Assembly (NCBI GenBank): GCA_965644295.1
Contig: CBFFRP010000324.1
Span: 62,001 to 126,000, forward strand
Direction of reading: 5' to 3'
Source: Paraphysomonas bandaiensis
Taxonomy: Eukaryota; Chrysophyceae
DNA: 64,000 nt
This document shows, piece by piece, positions 1 to 12,066 of the stretch. The translations under genes and the position numbers were made by a program. A model generated the notes under the pieces. The model was given only the letters and a program-made list of their open reading frames with translations. It was not told the DNA's origin and made no database searches. Each line of letters begins with the position of its first letter. Position 1 is the stretch's first letter.

Positions 1-269
1 AGTTGAGAATAGTAAACCTTAGCAAATAATGTCAACTTCTGTTAACTAGTACTCTAAGTGTTCCAGCACTTTTCACCACTGTCGTCCTCATTCTTATAAT
101 CGGACAGTTCATCATCGATGACCTGTTGCACTGTCTTTGCGGTCCACAAGTGCTTGTTGAAGCGAAGGAACGCAAAAATGGAATTGATATGCAAGCTCCC
201 CACTATCAGGTGAATTCAATTTATAAATGTGTGACTTAATTATAACAGGCACTTCAACATTTCAACTAG
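1..269 (+). CDS. 3' end of a membrane-protein gene (partial)
   Basis: An open frame runs from about position 60 (after a possible acceptor CTCTAAG at 52-58) to 209. It encodes about 50 residues: a hydrophobic stretch (ALFTTVVLILIIGQF) followed by a charged tail. A 39-nt GT-AG intron (210-248) would join it in phase 0 to a short last exon, 249-269, ending in TAG. Without splicing, the frame stops at TAA 237-239. The hydrophobic segment would be one transmembrane helix near a C-terminus, as in many exchangers and transporters, but the fragment is too short to name. The rest of the gene lies beyond the left edge. Inference only. Confidence 0.4.
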
Positions 270-655
270 CATATGAAGAAGGGTCATTCGTATTTTTGGT
301 ATTAGACCTATAGATGGTAGATGATCGTATCTGAAGCTGGTGGTATAGATGCTATCTATCTACCTATTAAACTAAAATGTACCTATAGGTACTAGACAAG
401 TTCCTAATAGGTACCAGGAGATGTAATTAACAAAGTACCTATAGGTACTTTTTCTGAGGTCCACCGATGTCCAAGCTTTTTTCTCTCAGACTTTACCTAT
501 CAAGGACCTACCCGTACATCCGCTGATTTAATCGCATGAAACCCATACGTTAGCATCAGGGAGTTAAAAAGGAACTGGCACACCGAGTGAATCAGAGTTG
601 AACTTTCTGAACTACTATTTAAAGAAATATAGAAAAAAACTAGTCGTTCAGTTAC
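270..655. other. Intergenic, two copies of a 14-bp palindrome
   Basis: No coding sequence is seen between two convergent gene ends. The perfect palindrome GTACCTATAGGTAC occurs at 379-392 and again at 435-448, with a half-copy (TAGGTAC) between them. Function unknown; it could be a cruciform-forming 3' element or a repeat remnant. Confidence 0.5.
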
Positions 656-1792
656 TTAGTATCTGAGCTTCCATAGCTTAACTAGACTATCATCACCACA
701 AGTCGCACATATATGCGCCGCATTTGCCGCCGGATTCCACCGTACACAATTCACATCCCCATCATGCGCCTCTTCGATCTGGAACTCTTTCGCAAGAGCA
801 CCTTTGTCTGTGCCACACTCATCTCCTACCCGACAGAGGGATATACAGTTATCCCCACCGCCAGTGATCACGTTCCCGTGCTCCTTGCTCCAATCAATAC
901 TGCAGTACATAAGTCCAATATCACATTAGAACAAGTGATCAACAATATCATATTGCATTTGTAAGTAGAGCACAAGGTAAATATAGCTATAGGTAACTCG
1001 TCAACGACAAGATGTATACCTGTATATGGGGTATCTATGAAGGCCTCTCAGTGACGCGGATTGCATCCATTCATGTGCACTGGGGTCCGCGTCCCGAGGT
1101 CTCCCAATATACTCCCAAGATAGCACACCAAGGTCCGCACCACAAGATACCATCCTGTCCCCGTCACGGTTGAGGGCAACACCCCAAACTGTAGACCCGT
1201 GTCCGGAGAGGGTTTCCGAGCAGTACCAGTCGTCTCCTTCCTCTTTCCAAACTTTTACTGTGTCATCGTAGCTGCACGAAAAGAGAGTGGCAGAATCAAG
1301 GGGGTGAAATATTACAAACTTCACATCTTGACTGTGTCCGCTTAAGACTGTAACACATTCGAATTCACCTCTACCAAGATTTTCCCACACCCATACAGAT
1401 TTATCTCGGCCACAAGTAGCTATCCACTGACCACTGGGACTCCAACAAACACATTTGACTTCATTCTCGTGTCCCTCTAACGACGCTATCATGTCCCAAT
1501 TAGAATTGGACCTATCCTGCGACTCCCATATGACTACTGTCCCATCAAAACTGGCTGATGCTAACATCCTACCGTCTGGACTCCATTCACAGCAACGTAA
1601 TGTGCGAGACTGGCCTTCTTCCAAAGTTGCAATACATATAATGCCGCTTTCTTCCCAGTCATGATTTTTCGCTTTCCATATTCTGATTGTTCGGTCCTCT
1701 CCGCAACTTGCTAGATAATTACCATCCTTCGACCATGATACATGCCATACTCTATCTTCAGTGTGACCGCTCAATGCAGATATGAAATCCAT
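656..1792 (-). CDS. CIAO1: Cytosolic iron-sulfur assembly WD40 protein CIA1/CIAO1
   Basis: Two exons on the minus strand, 1792-1020 and 899-656, separated by a 120-nt intron (donor GTATAC, acceptor CTGCAG). The product is 338 aa, the usual size for CIAO1 (about 339 aa). Seven WD40 blades are visible, with repeated GH...WS/SPDG...(I/V)W patterns; the last ends KLWKLRY. The intron lies in the stretch HRYPIY|SIDW, which matches the family's conserved region before the last blade. In known biology CIAO1 is the cytosolic targeting factor that, with CIAO2/MIP18 and MMS19, delivers Fe-S clusters to cytosolic and nuclear apoproteins. It is divergently paired with the PH-domain gene at 2351. Generic WD40 proteins are the alternative, but length and whole-chain resemblance favour CIAO1. 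Confidence 0.88.
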
Positions 1793-2350
1793 TGTATATG
1801 TAATGACTCCCTGCGGCTGATAACTGCAGTGATATACACGGTCTGTGGGATGGTGTTATGAACATGAAGTGGCTGTCAAGGAGGTTCCCTCCAGAATATA
1901 ATACATGATAATACCGCTGTAGAGGTCTGTATATCATGTACACAGAAACAGAGTTCCGAAGAGTGTTCCATCAAGTGTATAGGTATACCTATATGTATAC
2001 CGGTATACGGGTCACTGGTGCACAGAGTATGTATGTAGCTGTCACAGATGTGAAGTATGAAAATGAAGATATTGAAGTTGCTGCTATTGACATATACATA
2101 CATACATACATACATACTGCTGTACATGATGTACGTGTGTAGCTTCGAGGTGTCTCATATCATCCGATGAGGGTCACCATTAACACACTGGCACGATAGA
2201 TATAAGCAGACTCTCTTCGATGAAGCTTGAATAACTGCTCCTCTTGTGTATCTCATTTGAACAAACTGCTCTTCTAATCGCCTCTCTCTGTAGTATAATG
2301 TATACACAGCTGCTGTGTATGTATATGTATGTATCGAGTATCCTTCTTTG
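1793..2350. promoter_or_regulatory. Bidirectional promoter region (CIAO1 / PH-domain gene)
   Basis: A 558-bp spacer between two start codons facing apart. It contains a short TACA microsatellite (about 2093-2117) that runs into ATACTGCTGTAC (2114-2125), one instance of the motif seen in most divergent spacers of this window, plus several TATACC/GGTATA palindromes near 1980-2010. Small open frames here are simple-sequence artefacts. Confidence 0.5.
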
Positions 2351-5125
2351 ATGGGACCCATTAGAGTCCTGTCCCTCAACTCAGATGATGAATCCCACAA
2401 CGATTCTGAATCCAATCCGGCCAGTCAGATATACGGACACCTTCATATCCCATCCACGCCAGTGGGGATTGAGACGATGACATTCGAGCACAAGATATAT
2501 ATGAAAGCTGCTTTAAAGCTACTTGATCAGAGGGATCAAGGTATGAATGATAAGCAGGTGAAAAGAGGAAAGAGTTGCCAATCCTCTACTGATATCATCA
2601 AATATGGTGAGGTATCTTATCTTATACTTCTTCGAACTCATGTGAAGTATAAGGGACATTAAAGAAGTTCAGCTCTGGTCATTTGGCACGTATTTGGAAG
2701 GACAAATACGTGGAACTTCGGCATGGAAGCTTTACATACGAAGATTGCTATGGCTGGGGACAAACATGCAACCGCAAGACTATAAACCTTGTTGCGAAAA
2801 AAGTCAAGTGCTATATCCTAATGGCTGATATTTCGACAGGACGATTCGTCTTTGAAATCAGTGATGCTGGAGGGCGGAGTCGTAGCTGGAAGGCAGATTC
2901 AGAAGACGATATGTGGTCATGGGTGAATGCCATCAAGACTGCTATGATAGGATCAGCAGGTGATTTTTCTGCAGCAGAAGCAAGAGACATCTCGTATATC
3001 TCTCGTGATAGCGGAAGTGCTGGGAAAACATCCTCAACTTATTTGCGTCCCATAACCGATGTCGACAACGGATGTAGCTTTACATGTAGAGTGCGATTCC
3101 AGAACAGTCACGGGCCGTCCTGTAGATATTGGAGCCCAGAAGTACAGCGTTGCTTCTCTGTGCAAGCCACTCTCATAAACGCCAAATCGGCAGAAGCGTA
3201 TCGCGACCAGTTGGCGGTATACACATCCGGTTCGGTTTTCACGATTCCAGTTTCTTTTTTGACGGTAAAACTCTCTAGAGTGAAATACAATACATGTCAG
3301 TTCTATTAGCAGATACACGAAAATGCCCATGCTTCGCTTGGTGTGGAACAAAACCCGATAAAGAAATCGAAAATGAAGAAAATTGCAAGTACCAGAAAGG
3401 CTGTTTCCATAGAGCGCTCTCAGGTGTGGGACCTCATTGAGTGTATATTAACTCACGGACGTATTTTAGGCGTGGAAGGACTTGCGCCGTGATATAATAA
3501 CGATTAACGGCGATGCGGTATCGGGTGGAATAAATGGGCCTGATGCTATGTTGGGATCTCTTACACGTCATATCCTGCTAAAGATACAAGAAATGCGGAG
3601 CCGCTATATGGATTGTCCGATGCCATCGTGCTCCTCCTCAGCACAACGTGTGGAGAGCCATCACAACAACCCAACAATATATGCGGACTTAGATGAGGGG
3701 CTTGCTCTTAGCTGCGCACGAGATGTTTTGCTTTCGTGTAGTCGAACGCGCAGCGGTGGAGATACTTATTATATGGTGGAGTCACTTTTTGTGAACAAGA
3801 GCTTCGCTATTCTCACACCTCTGGCGTGCAATGCAGATCCACTTGAGATAGTTGTGGACATTGTTGAAAGTGATAACCTTCCTGAACCATTGTCAGGGGA
3901 GGATGGAAACAATTGTAGCGCCTTTAATGGTAACAATAAAGGGAAAAAAGAAGAAATGGCACTGCAGAAATCGGTTTCGCCTAACCTTCTCTGCAATATG
4001 AAATTCTCTGTGGGCGAAGAGGCAAAGTGCTTCTGCAAAGTCGTAAGCCCAACTTGTATTCCTAGTGAAGTTCTATCCGAAAAGGACGCTGGTCTTAAAT
4101 TGTCATCGCATATTCGTAGTGCTCGATCTCTAGTGTGCGACAAAAGTGAAATAAGTAGCAGCACTGAAGCGAGCATGCATTCATCTGCTTGTGATAAGAA
4201 CTGTAAATACGTAGTGAATGAGAAAGAGGAGGAATCAATACTTGATGAGGGGTACAACACAACAACACAAGAAAGAGAACATGACCTTCCCCTCCCCCAA
4301 TCAGCTGATAGTGTGCTGATACCTTCGAAATTGGATAGATGTCTCACTATAGACACAAAGGGTGATCAGCAGAATGTTCTTGAGAGGCTAACCGAAGGAT
4401 ATCGGCGCGATATATTTAGGAGGGCGTACAGTAAAAGATATGAAATAAAAGCCGCTCCGACGACAAATCCTTCTGAAGAAGAGGCCGCTGATGGCGTAAG
4501 TAATAAGATGTTTGACAATAATACAGAGTGTCGACCATGGAAACGTTCCAGTACATTTAAAAATAGTGTAAGGGCTACTTCTGGCTACTGCAATAAAACG
4601 GACAATATTTTGCACTTACAAGATAGACCAAAATCTCAATTTCTGGGATTTAAATCTTCGAGTATTAGAAAAGATATATTGGCATCATCTGCTGAGTCAG
4701 GCAGAAAGACGGATAATGAGTTCTCTGTTGGAAGCGATGATGGTGCATATTTGACGACGTGCAGGAAAAACAATTTTCTCAAAAGGACATTTGGTTTTAA
4801 TAGCAGAAGTACCCTCTCTAGCGGGAAAAAGATCGGCTACAATGGGCAAGAAAGTGACGTCATATCAGATAGTGACCAGGAAGCTGATATGACTGCGCAA
4901 TCTATGTGTATACGTATTCAAGTAAGAGCAAAATCGAAATATAGGCTTTGTAACCGGGATCCTCAGCATGAAGATGACGATAACTGGGCAATCATATATG
5001 GAACATTGTACCAGTCATTTTTCCTCAAATCGAATTCAAATAGTCAGCCATCAGTATCGGATAGATTAGTAACCGTTAAAGTTGATCATTATCGACAAAG
5101 TGAACCAAAAGATATATGTAGATAG
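2351..5125 (+). CDS. PH-domain protein with long low-complexity C-terminus
   Basis: Four exons are predicted: 2351-2611, 2665-3264, 3310-3423 and 3470-5125, with introns of 53, 45 and 46 nt, all GT-AG and frame-consistent; 876 aa. Residues of about 82-195 look like a pleckstrin-homology domain: a basic first strand (HLARIWKDKYVEL), central strands, and a C-terminal helix with the diagnostic Trp (MWSWVNAIK). This suggests phosphoinositide or protein binding at membranes. Exon 4 encodes about 550 residues rich in Ser, Asp, Glu and Lys, probably disordered, with no domain I recognise. An in-frame ATG exists upstream at 2315, but that stretch translates microsatellite DNA, so I prefer 2351. A long open frame on the opposite strand of exon 4 (3769-4356) is a shadow. 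Function beyond PH binding is unknown. Confidence 0.75.
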
Positions 5126-6799
5126 CAGTATCGTATGTCTAGGTCTACTTCGTATTTTGCATTTTCTATTTCATAAGTGTTATGCTCGACTGTTTACACT
5201 CTTCTTACTACAGTAGTTTCGTTTTTAAAAAAACTATATGTCTAGTGAATTGATATATTAAATTGACACCATGAAAGAAAATATACATCATTTCCTGGTG
5301 AATACTCTTAATTTTCCCTGGATGTTTAAGAGTTCCAAGTCTAATCTAAAACAAATAGTTTTTAATTTGCTTCTACCTGTCATCATAAGAGGACAGCAAC
5401 CAACATGCAAACACTCAGTATAAAAAACTACGGAAATAAAAATTACTCGTACTTTGTATATGGTGTGCACCAGGCGTGCGTAACAATTAATTGGTTTTAA
5501 AAGTGATAACTTCAATTATTATTATTGGTAAATGTTTTTTCTGTACACAACCGTTCTCATGTAATAATCAGATGTTCTTATATATTATTGGTAAATGTTG
5601 CAAATTAATTGGCTGGAAAATTATATATATAGTATCTTACGATGTATAGCTACTAAACTTAGGTACAAATCTAATATATGTTAGCATACTAGTTTGGATG
5701 TATGTGGATAGTTACGTTAGCATTTTATTAATCGTAATAAGGGTTTGTATGTTTGTATACACTTTAACCTCAGCACGCAAAAGTAATAATATATATATCA
5801 TGACAAATATCGTTGGCAAAGAACAAACTGAGCACCTCCATATATATAACGATCATCTAGAGATACATAGCATAATATAATGTGATAGCATATTCAACTG
5901 CTTTGAAATATTCAAGTGTAGTAGTGTAAATGACGCTATAAGTGTATCCGTTAGGTATAACAGTATCAGAGGAAGAGAAGTATGTGTATGTGACAGAATA
6001 CCTTAATACAGAGGATCCGTGGTGTGTATGTACAACAGTAATGGACTAGAATGATGGGATAGCCATACTTATTATTCTTATTTATTTAAGATTGTTACGA
6101 CTACAGCCATTTTTGCAAGCGAATGACACCTAGACACTTGCAATGTTGATGTTTCTGTGTGAAAATGTTGGTGTTTCTTTGGGATGAGATTATAGTTCAT
6201 AAAGTTATTCTAAAATCTATCAATAGAATTAAAGGCAATTAATTGCATTGCCAATAATTGGATGCTTAAATAATAATCACAATTATTATTGTTGGACACA
6301 CATCACCAATTAATTGTCAATTAATTGTTACGCCAACCTGGTGTGCACGTAGCTATATTATATTGAAAGTCTTACTTTTTAGCAATAGAGGCCTTAAAAA
6401 AATACTACACCAATGTAAACGTAGCAATATACAATTTCATTCACAACCACTGCACGGGATCGTCGAAAATGTACCTGCCTCTCGGAAATAATAGTTCGTC
6501 TTCGATAGCTCCATGCTTATAGCTGTAAACGTGGAACATCTTGAGAAGTGAGATGATTCATGAACTCTTTAGGCAGCAATGCATCTGTTAGAATACAGAC
6601 TGTAAACAGTATTAGTATTCATGACTAGTGGTCAGTTTCTACTTATTTATAGCAATGTAGCTGCTGGATTTATGGAGTTTCAGTATTCCAATAGAGTAAG
6701 ATAATAATTTATACATTGTTGTCATAATACTGATATATACGATATCTGTTTCTAAAATACTACACTGTATGCTCACAAAAAATAACGACATGCCACTTT
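5126..6799. other. Intergenic region with a candidate inverted-repeat element
   Basis: 1.7 kb between two convergent 3' ends, very AT-rich, with no credible coding. It holds a candidate inverted-repeat element at 5465-6349, described separately. A copy of the terminal piece of the other foldback family lies near 6365-6395 (AAAGTCTTACTTTTTAGCAA). Confidence 0.6.
5465..6349. mobile_element. Candidate MITE-like element, family with CCAGG...GCGTAACAATTAATT ends
   Basis: The left end (5465-5494, GTGCACCAGGCGTGCGTAAC then AATTAATTGG) and the right end (about 6320-6349) are imperfect inverted copies of each other. The interior, 0.8 kb, is AT-rich and non-coding, so the element would be non-autonomous. 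A third, truncated terminus of the same kind lies at 33172-33210. No target-site duplication could be fixed by eye. Confidence 0.5.
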
Positions 6800-9293
6800 T
6801 TAGTCGAAAGTGTCATCTTCATTCACTTCCTTCCAGCTACCACAGCGTTTAACCAGGGACGGTAATTGGTACGCCTCAAATGGAAATGAAAACTTCATAA
6901 AATCAAAAGCTGCAGAAAACTCTACAACACTTTTGAATAGACTACTTGTATCACCAGAATTTACAAATCTTGGATATCTTTGACTGAAGTGGGTTAAAAC
7001 GACATGCTTCGCTTGCATTTGTAGACCAATGGTTAACGCCTCTGAACATGTGCAATGTCTCTTAGCAATTGCATCCTCCGAGTGGTCATCATCAAAAGTG
7101 GATTCATGAATCAGTACATCGCAATTCTTACCATGCACAATCAGATCACTACATGGTCTACAGTCTGCACTATACACGAATTTATTTCCATTTGGAAGTC
7201 GCAAAACTACCCCATAAGAGTCATGACAATGATTTACAGGCACGCTAATCAGGCTAGCTAAAAGACCACCGGTTTTCAAATTAATTTTCTTACAAAAGTC
7301 TTCTGGAATGTCACCAAAAAAACAATCGTCCGAAAAGTTAGGTGATTTGGAGGTAATAGCAGTTTGCTCAATAGGTACGAACTCGATAGAGTCTGCATAA
7401 CCCCCAATACAAGCCAAAAATTCATGGTAGCGAATTACATTGTTTGATGCGACCACCACTATACTTGCCCCTGTAGCTCCAGTCTTACTCTTCCTCACTC
7501 TCAAAACTTCCTCGAGTAGCAGTGCAAGTCCACAGTGGTGATCAGCATGTTGATGAGATATCCAAACAACAGCCAGGGAAGCCAAAGTTTCATTCATGCG
7601 GGTAAGATCACAACCTAACGCGCAATACAGCTGAGATAAACAACTCTCACCGGCATCCAGAAGAATCGATGACTTCTCTACATGCATGCTTCTTCTCTGG
7701 TCTCTGTCTAAAGCGCGATTACATATCGTAAGAAGTATTGATGAATTACATCGATACTTTGATGGCGCAGCAGAACCGGTACCAAGAAACAAAAACTCCG
7801 TTTGTATACATCCAGAGTAAGGTACTATAAATGCATGTCTGTCGACCCCACGCTTACGTTTAAGAAATGAACGCACGTTGGCGGCTGCCTCATAATTTGA
7901 AAACGGAGTGCCGGATAATAAATTTCTATTACAACTAGACTGAATACTGTCACCTGTGTTTTCACCGCATAATGTAGCATAGGACATTAACTTATCATAA
8001 TAAGTGGTTCCAATAACCTTAGATAGAAGCATAGTAGCAGTCTGATCACAAGGGGATAGTAGTCTTCTCGTAGACAAAACAAACTGTTCGTGTGACAACA
8101 TCCGACTGCACGCTTCAGATGATCGCGTTGGAATAGCTATCGTCATCAAAGGTTCTACTGGCAAGGCTGTACCTGAGTCAATGTTTTCTCTGTTTGTTTC
8201 TTTCCAGCAAAAGTAATCGTCATTGTCGATACCACAACCACGTAAGTCTACGTCTTTCTTGTTCCTGAAGCTTGATGCTAAAAAATTAGGAATTGAGTTG
8301 GGTGCCAACTGTGCATGTTGAACACTTAATAAGGCAAGGCTCATTGTAGCATGACGAAACTCCACGCTTGTGTCACGTTTGCACAACTGAAATATATGGT
8401 AAACAACATACAATGCGATATACGCAATTCTTACATCAACATATATTCCCACGACGTTTCGAGAAACGCATATATTCTCAAAATAACGCTTCACAGCTTC
8501 AATTTTCTTAGAGTCTGCACCACTATGATTGTATCCCCCGCCATACTGCAGGGGAACGAAGAGAGCAAGTATAACATACTGGCTCTGAAATAACCCAAGC
8601 ACATCTCGTACTGCAGGCTCGATGTGATACGACTGGGAATAAGAAATACACCCCACAGATCCGAAAAAAATTTCTTTATCTTCCACACACCATGGAGTGA
8701 TACATGCCGAGAGAGCAACAGGGTGAAGTGTGCCCTGCACGAATGAATTAATACATATCGCAATATCGTATTGAAATTACCTCTTGACAACTGAAGACGG
8801 GAAGTACCTCAATAGTAAACCACTCCAACCGGAACACGGTAGCAGATTTACATTCGAAATCCTTGGTATTTAGTTCATATAATGTAAGTTCTGGATACCT
8901 AAAATAACGATCACATAGACACAAGCATATAGCTACCACACACCTCCTGTTGGTAAAAGGATTCAAACTAGCAATGAACGCTGTGAGCCCAGGGGGGCCT
9001 ATAATAGCTAGTTTATGATGCCCAATATCAGATAAACTTAGCAGCAATGCAGGTAAACCAGAAACATTGTGTGGAACGAGTGACGTTAACAGGACGCAAG
9101 TTAATTTATTGAGTTTGACTTTATATTCACTGCAAAATTTTTGACAGGAATCTCCCGCATTAATCAGACACATCGCAAGAGTCTGATCGCCATGAGATAA
9201 CTTCTTTGTTATCGACAAGACAGAAGAAAATCCTGTACAGTTATGTCCACAATTGAGCACTTGTAATGTGGATATGAAGGAGTCCACACTCAT
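6800..9293 (-). CDS. ELAC2: Long-form tRNase Z (ELAC2-type 3' tRNA endonuclease)
   Basis: Three exons on the minus strand: 9293-8944, 8898-8781 and 8734-6800, with introns of 45 and 46 nt; 800 aa. The C-terminal half is a metallo-beta-lactamase. It has the zinc motif SHQHADHH at about residues 549-556, upstream FLGTGSAAPSK, and downstream CHDSYG, ADCRPC, HESTFDDD and the terminal HFSQRYPRF motif typical of tRNase Z. The N-terminal half is a decayed beta-lactamase copy lacking zinc ligands, as in all long-form enzymes. It removes 3' trailers from pre-tRNAs in nucleus and/or mitochondria. The start ATG is at 9293; a GTG two codons earlier is not used. Divergently paired with PP4C. The intron phase supports the N-terminal joining (NRR|YPEL). 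Confidence 0.93.
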
Positions 9294-9816
9294 GGACACA
9301 GAGGCTAAGATCTGTATGTGGAACTATGTGATAGCGCTCTATTGCTGATCTGCTACTGTGCCGACCATATAAGACACAGTGGGGTTGTATAAAGGGGTGA
9401 TGGGGGATACAGTCAGTATGTGTGTGTGGATTCATTAATATGCATGTTATGCGTCCAATGGCTGGCACTGCAGATGTACAGCAGTATATGTAGGTATACC
9501 CATGGTATACAGCAGTATGTATGTAGGTGTACAGTAGTATGTTATATTTGTACAGCAGTATACCGTGATATACTACCGTACACACAGTCATCTTGAATGT
9601 GTGTTGTGTGTTTTCAGTTTAGTTCAAACATCTTGCGACTGTTGGAGATATGTGTGGTGAGTGTGATTCGTTTTATCTTGTACAGTATAATACACTCTAC
9701 GTCAAGTGTGTCAGTCCTCTATTGCTTATATAGTGTGGAGGTGTTCATATATATATATATAGTGCCTACGTCGTGTGTAGAATAGTTGGAAGTACTTCCA
9801 ACAGACCAATTTGTAG
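9294..9816. promoter_or_regulatory. Bidirectional promoter region (tRNase Z / PP4C), motif-rich
   Basis: 523 bp between divergent starts. It contains at least four copies of the recurrent motif in one orientation: GTACAGCAGTATA at 9476-9488, GTATACAGCAGTATG at 9505-9519, GTACAGTAGTAT at 9529-9540 and GTACAGCAGTATAC at 9550-9563. This is the densest cluster in the window. No coding is seen. Confidence 0.6.
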
Positions 9817-10962
9817 ATGGTATCCATATCTGATTTGGATGAACAAATTGAGAGACTTAAACGCTGTGAATATCTCAAGGAGTCAGAAGTAAAGGCACTA
9901 TGCGACAAAGCTCGAGAAATATTAATTGATGAGAGCAATGTGCAGCGTGTTGACGCTCCTGTGACGGTGTGTATTGTACATCGTTTATATTTTTTTCTCA
10001 TATTAGCTTCAGATTTGCGGTGATATTCACGGGCAGTTTTATGACCTCATTGAATTATTTAAGGTGGGCGGCGAGTGTCCGTACACCAACTATTTATTCC
10101 TTGGAGATTTTGTGGATCGAGGGTATTACAGCGTTGAAACATTTTTATTGCTCTTGGCTTTGAAGGTACATATAATTTTGAATTTACGCGGTGAATAATG
10201 ACTCCATTCAGGTCAGATATCCAGATAGAATTACTTTAATTCGAGGAAACCACGAATCGAGACAGATAACTCAAGTATATGGGTTTTATGACGAGTGCCT
10301 TCGGAAATATGGCTCTGTAAATGTGTGGCGATATTGTACTGAAATATTTGACTATCTTAGCTTATCTGCAATTATTGATGACAAAATATTTTGTGTGCAC
10401 GGTGGTCTCTCTCCTGCTATCAACACGTTGGATCAGGTACGATGAAATATGTAATCATATTATGTTTTCTAAGTCAGTGTTTTAGATCCGCGTCATTGAC
10501 AGAAAGCAAGAAGTTCCGCATGATGGTGCAATGTGTGATCTAATGTGGTCGGACCCTGAAGATATTGAGGGATGGGGTCTCTCACCACGTGGTGCAGGGT
10601 ACTTATTCGGAGGAGACGTTGTTGCCAAGTTTAACGAAATCAACCACCTCGACCTCGTAGCTAGAGCTCATCAACTTGTAATGGAAGGCTACAAAACGAT
10701 GTTTCCTACAAAAGGGAGTGGTAGAGGTGGCCAGCAGCCAGTTGACAGTCTAGTGACTGTGTGGTCCGCACCCAACTACTGCTATCGATGTGGTAATGTC
10801 GCTGCAATATTGGAGTTGGATGAGCACCTTGACCAGCATTTTAAGGTACCCATTCTATGATGAGGCCGACTTGTTTAATGTGTATGATAGATTTTTGAAG
10901 CTGCACCACAAGAAGCTCGCGGTGTTCCCTCTAAAAATCCAACACCGGACTACTTTTTGTAA
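9817..10962 (+). CDS. PPP4C: Serine/threonine protein phosphatase 4 catalytic subunit
   Basis: Five exons: 9817-9966, 10013-10165, 10212-10436, 10486-10845 and 10891-10962, with introns of 46, 46, 49 and 45 nt; 319 aa. The metal-binding PPP signatures are intact: GDIHG (residues 53-57), GDFVDRG (81-87), GNHE (113-116), HGG, and [11 protein letters not shown] near the C-terminus. The tail ends in DYFL, the carboxymethylated terminus shared by PP2A, PP4 and PP6. The N-terminus ([20 protein letters not shown]) and the tail ([13 protein letters not shown]) fit PP4 better than PP2A or PP6. An odd feature is an extra Gly/Lys/Gln-rich segment after VMEGYK (about residues 247-264) where PP4 normally has a short WHFNE loop. 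The frame is continuous, and no usable intron is visible there. Confidence 0.94.
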
Positions 10963-12066
10963 ATGTCGCAGTGTCTCTGGTGTTGACACCCATTATATTT
11001 GGGATTAGTGTTTGTCCATGGTAGAGTATAGGTGTGATGTTGCTTTGTACGTCACCACAATTTCGCTGTTGAGTATGGAGCTACTTAGCAAATGGGATTA
11101 TCTCTACTTCATTCCCATCCGTGTGCGCCAGCATATGTAATAACAAACAGCGTTTTTACGTGTAAATGTATTGCATTTATATACTTTTTATATTTGCCTT
11201 TGCACCCGGCTGGTAATTCAAGTTGTGGTGGAATCGATTTGCAAGAAGAAATTCAATAATGCAGTCAACGGAGCATGCCGCAGTGTATTCTGGATGGTGA
11301 CTTGATATCTTGATATGGGCAATGTTTTCATACTCTAAACCCTATAGAACTCTTTTGCGAGTCTATTGACTCCTCCATTTTGCAAGAATGTGGCAGTTAA
11401 TGTCGCAGCTATTATAACTATTGAAACACAGCAAACGTGGAAAGTTTATTGGGTTGTGGAGTTTGCTGAGGTTAAAGAATAAGTTAAGCATGAGGTAGAT
11501 AATAGATAATACTATGGGGCAAAAAGTGGAGAGTATTCTGAACTATTTAGGGTAAAGTGAGCACTGTAGGAATATTCTGGGACTATGGGTAAATAGTATA
11601 ATAAATACGGCCGTACCGGACGATCATAATTATCAATTATGGAAGGGGTTGTTAACAGGGGGAAACTGGCTATTTGTGGTTGCTTAACAGTTTCCAGAAT
11701 TGGTAAAGAGGATATGGATATTGTGACTCCTATATTGCATACGTTCAAGGGAGAGAAAGGTAAGTCTCTCGTGATGATGGTCAGTCACTGCAGATCGAGT
11801 CAATATTTTTTTGTGAGGAACATTTTCACAGCATAATGTACTCAAACTCTGCTTTAGAACAACTAAAATCCTCACAGCACAAAACATTCTTTCTTAGTAC
11901 TAATACACTTGTTACAACACAATCACGACGATGCACTCCAAGTACTGATACAATACCAAGAAATACAACTTTAAAATCAAGCAACATATGTGCTTGTGCA
12001 TGCTATTTACGTCATTCAACTTGATCAACCACGACTTATCAATTAAATCAATGATTACTATCAAAT
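10963..12066. other. Intergenic, nothing identified
   Basis: 1.1 kb between convergent 3' ends. Short open frames exist on both strands but lack codon bias, splice logic or any recognisable motif. No repeat structure was noticed. Confidence 0.5.

Noticed and set aside
2093-2117. CRISPR-like or regulatory repeat array of TACA units
   Set aside because: A plain tetranucleotide microsatellite with no spacers.
3769-4356. 195-codon open frame on the minus strand
   Set aside because: It lies fully antisense to the last exon of the PH-domain gene and has no motif or splice signals; a shadow frame.
5698-5880. 60-codon frame in the 5.1-6.8 kb intergenic region
   Set aside because: AT-driven low-complexity translation inside a candidate inverted-repeat element.
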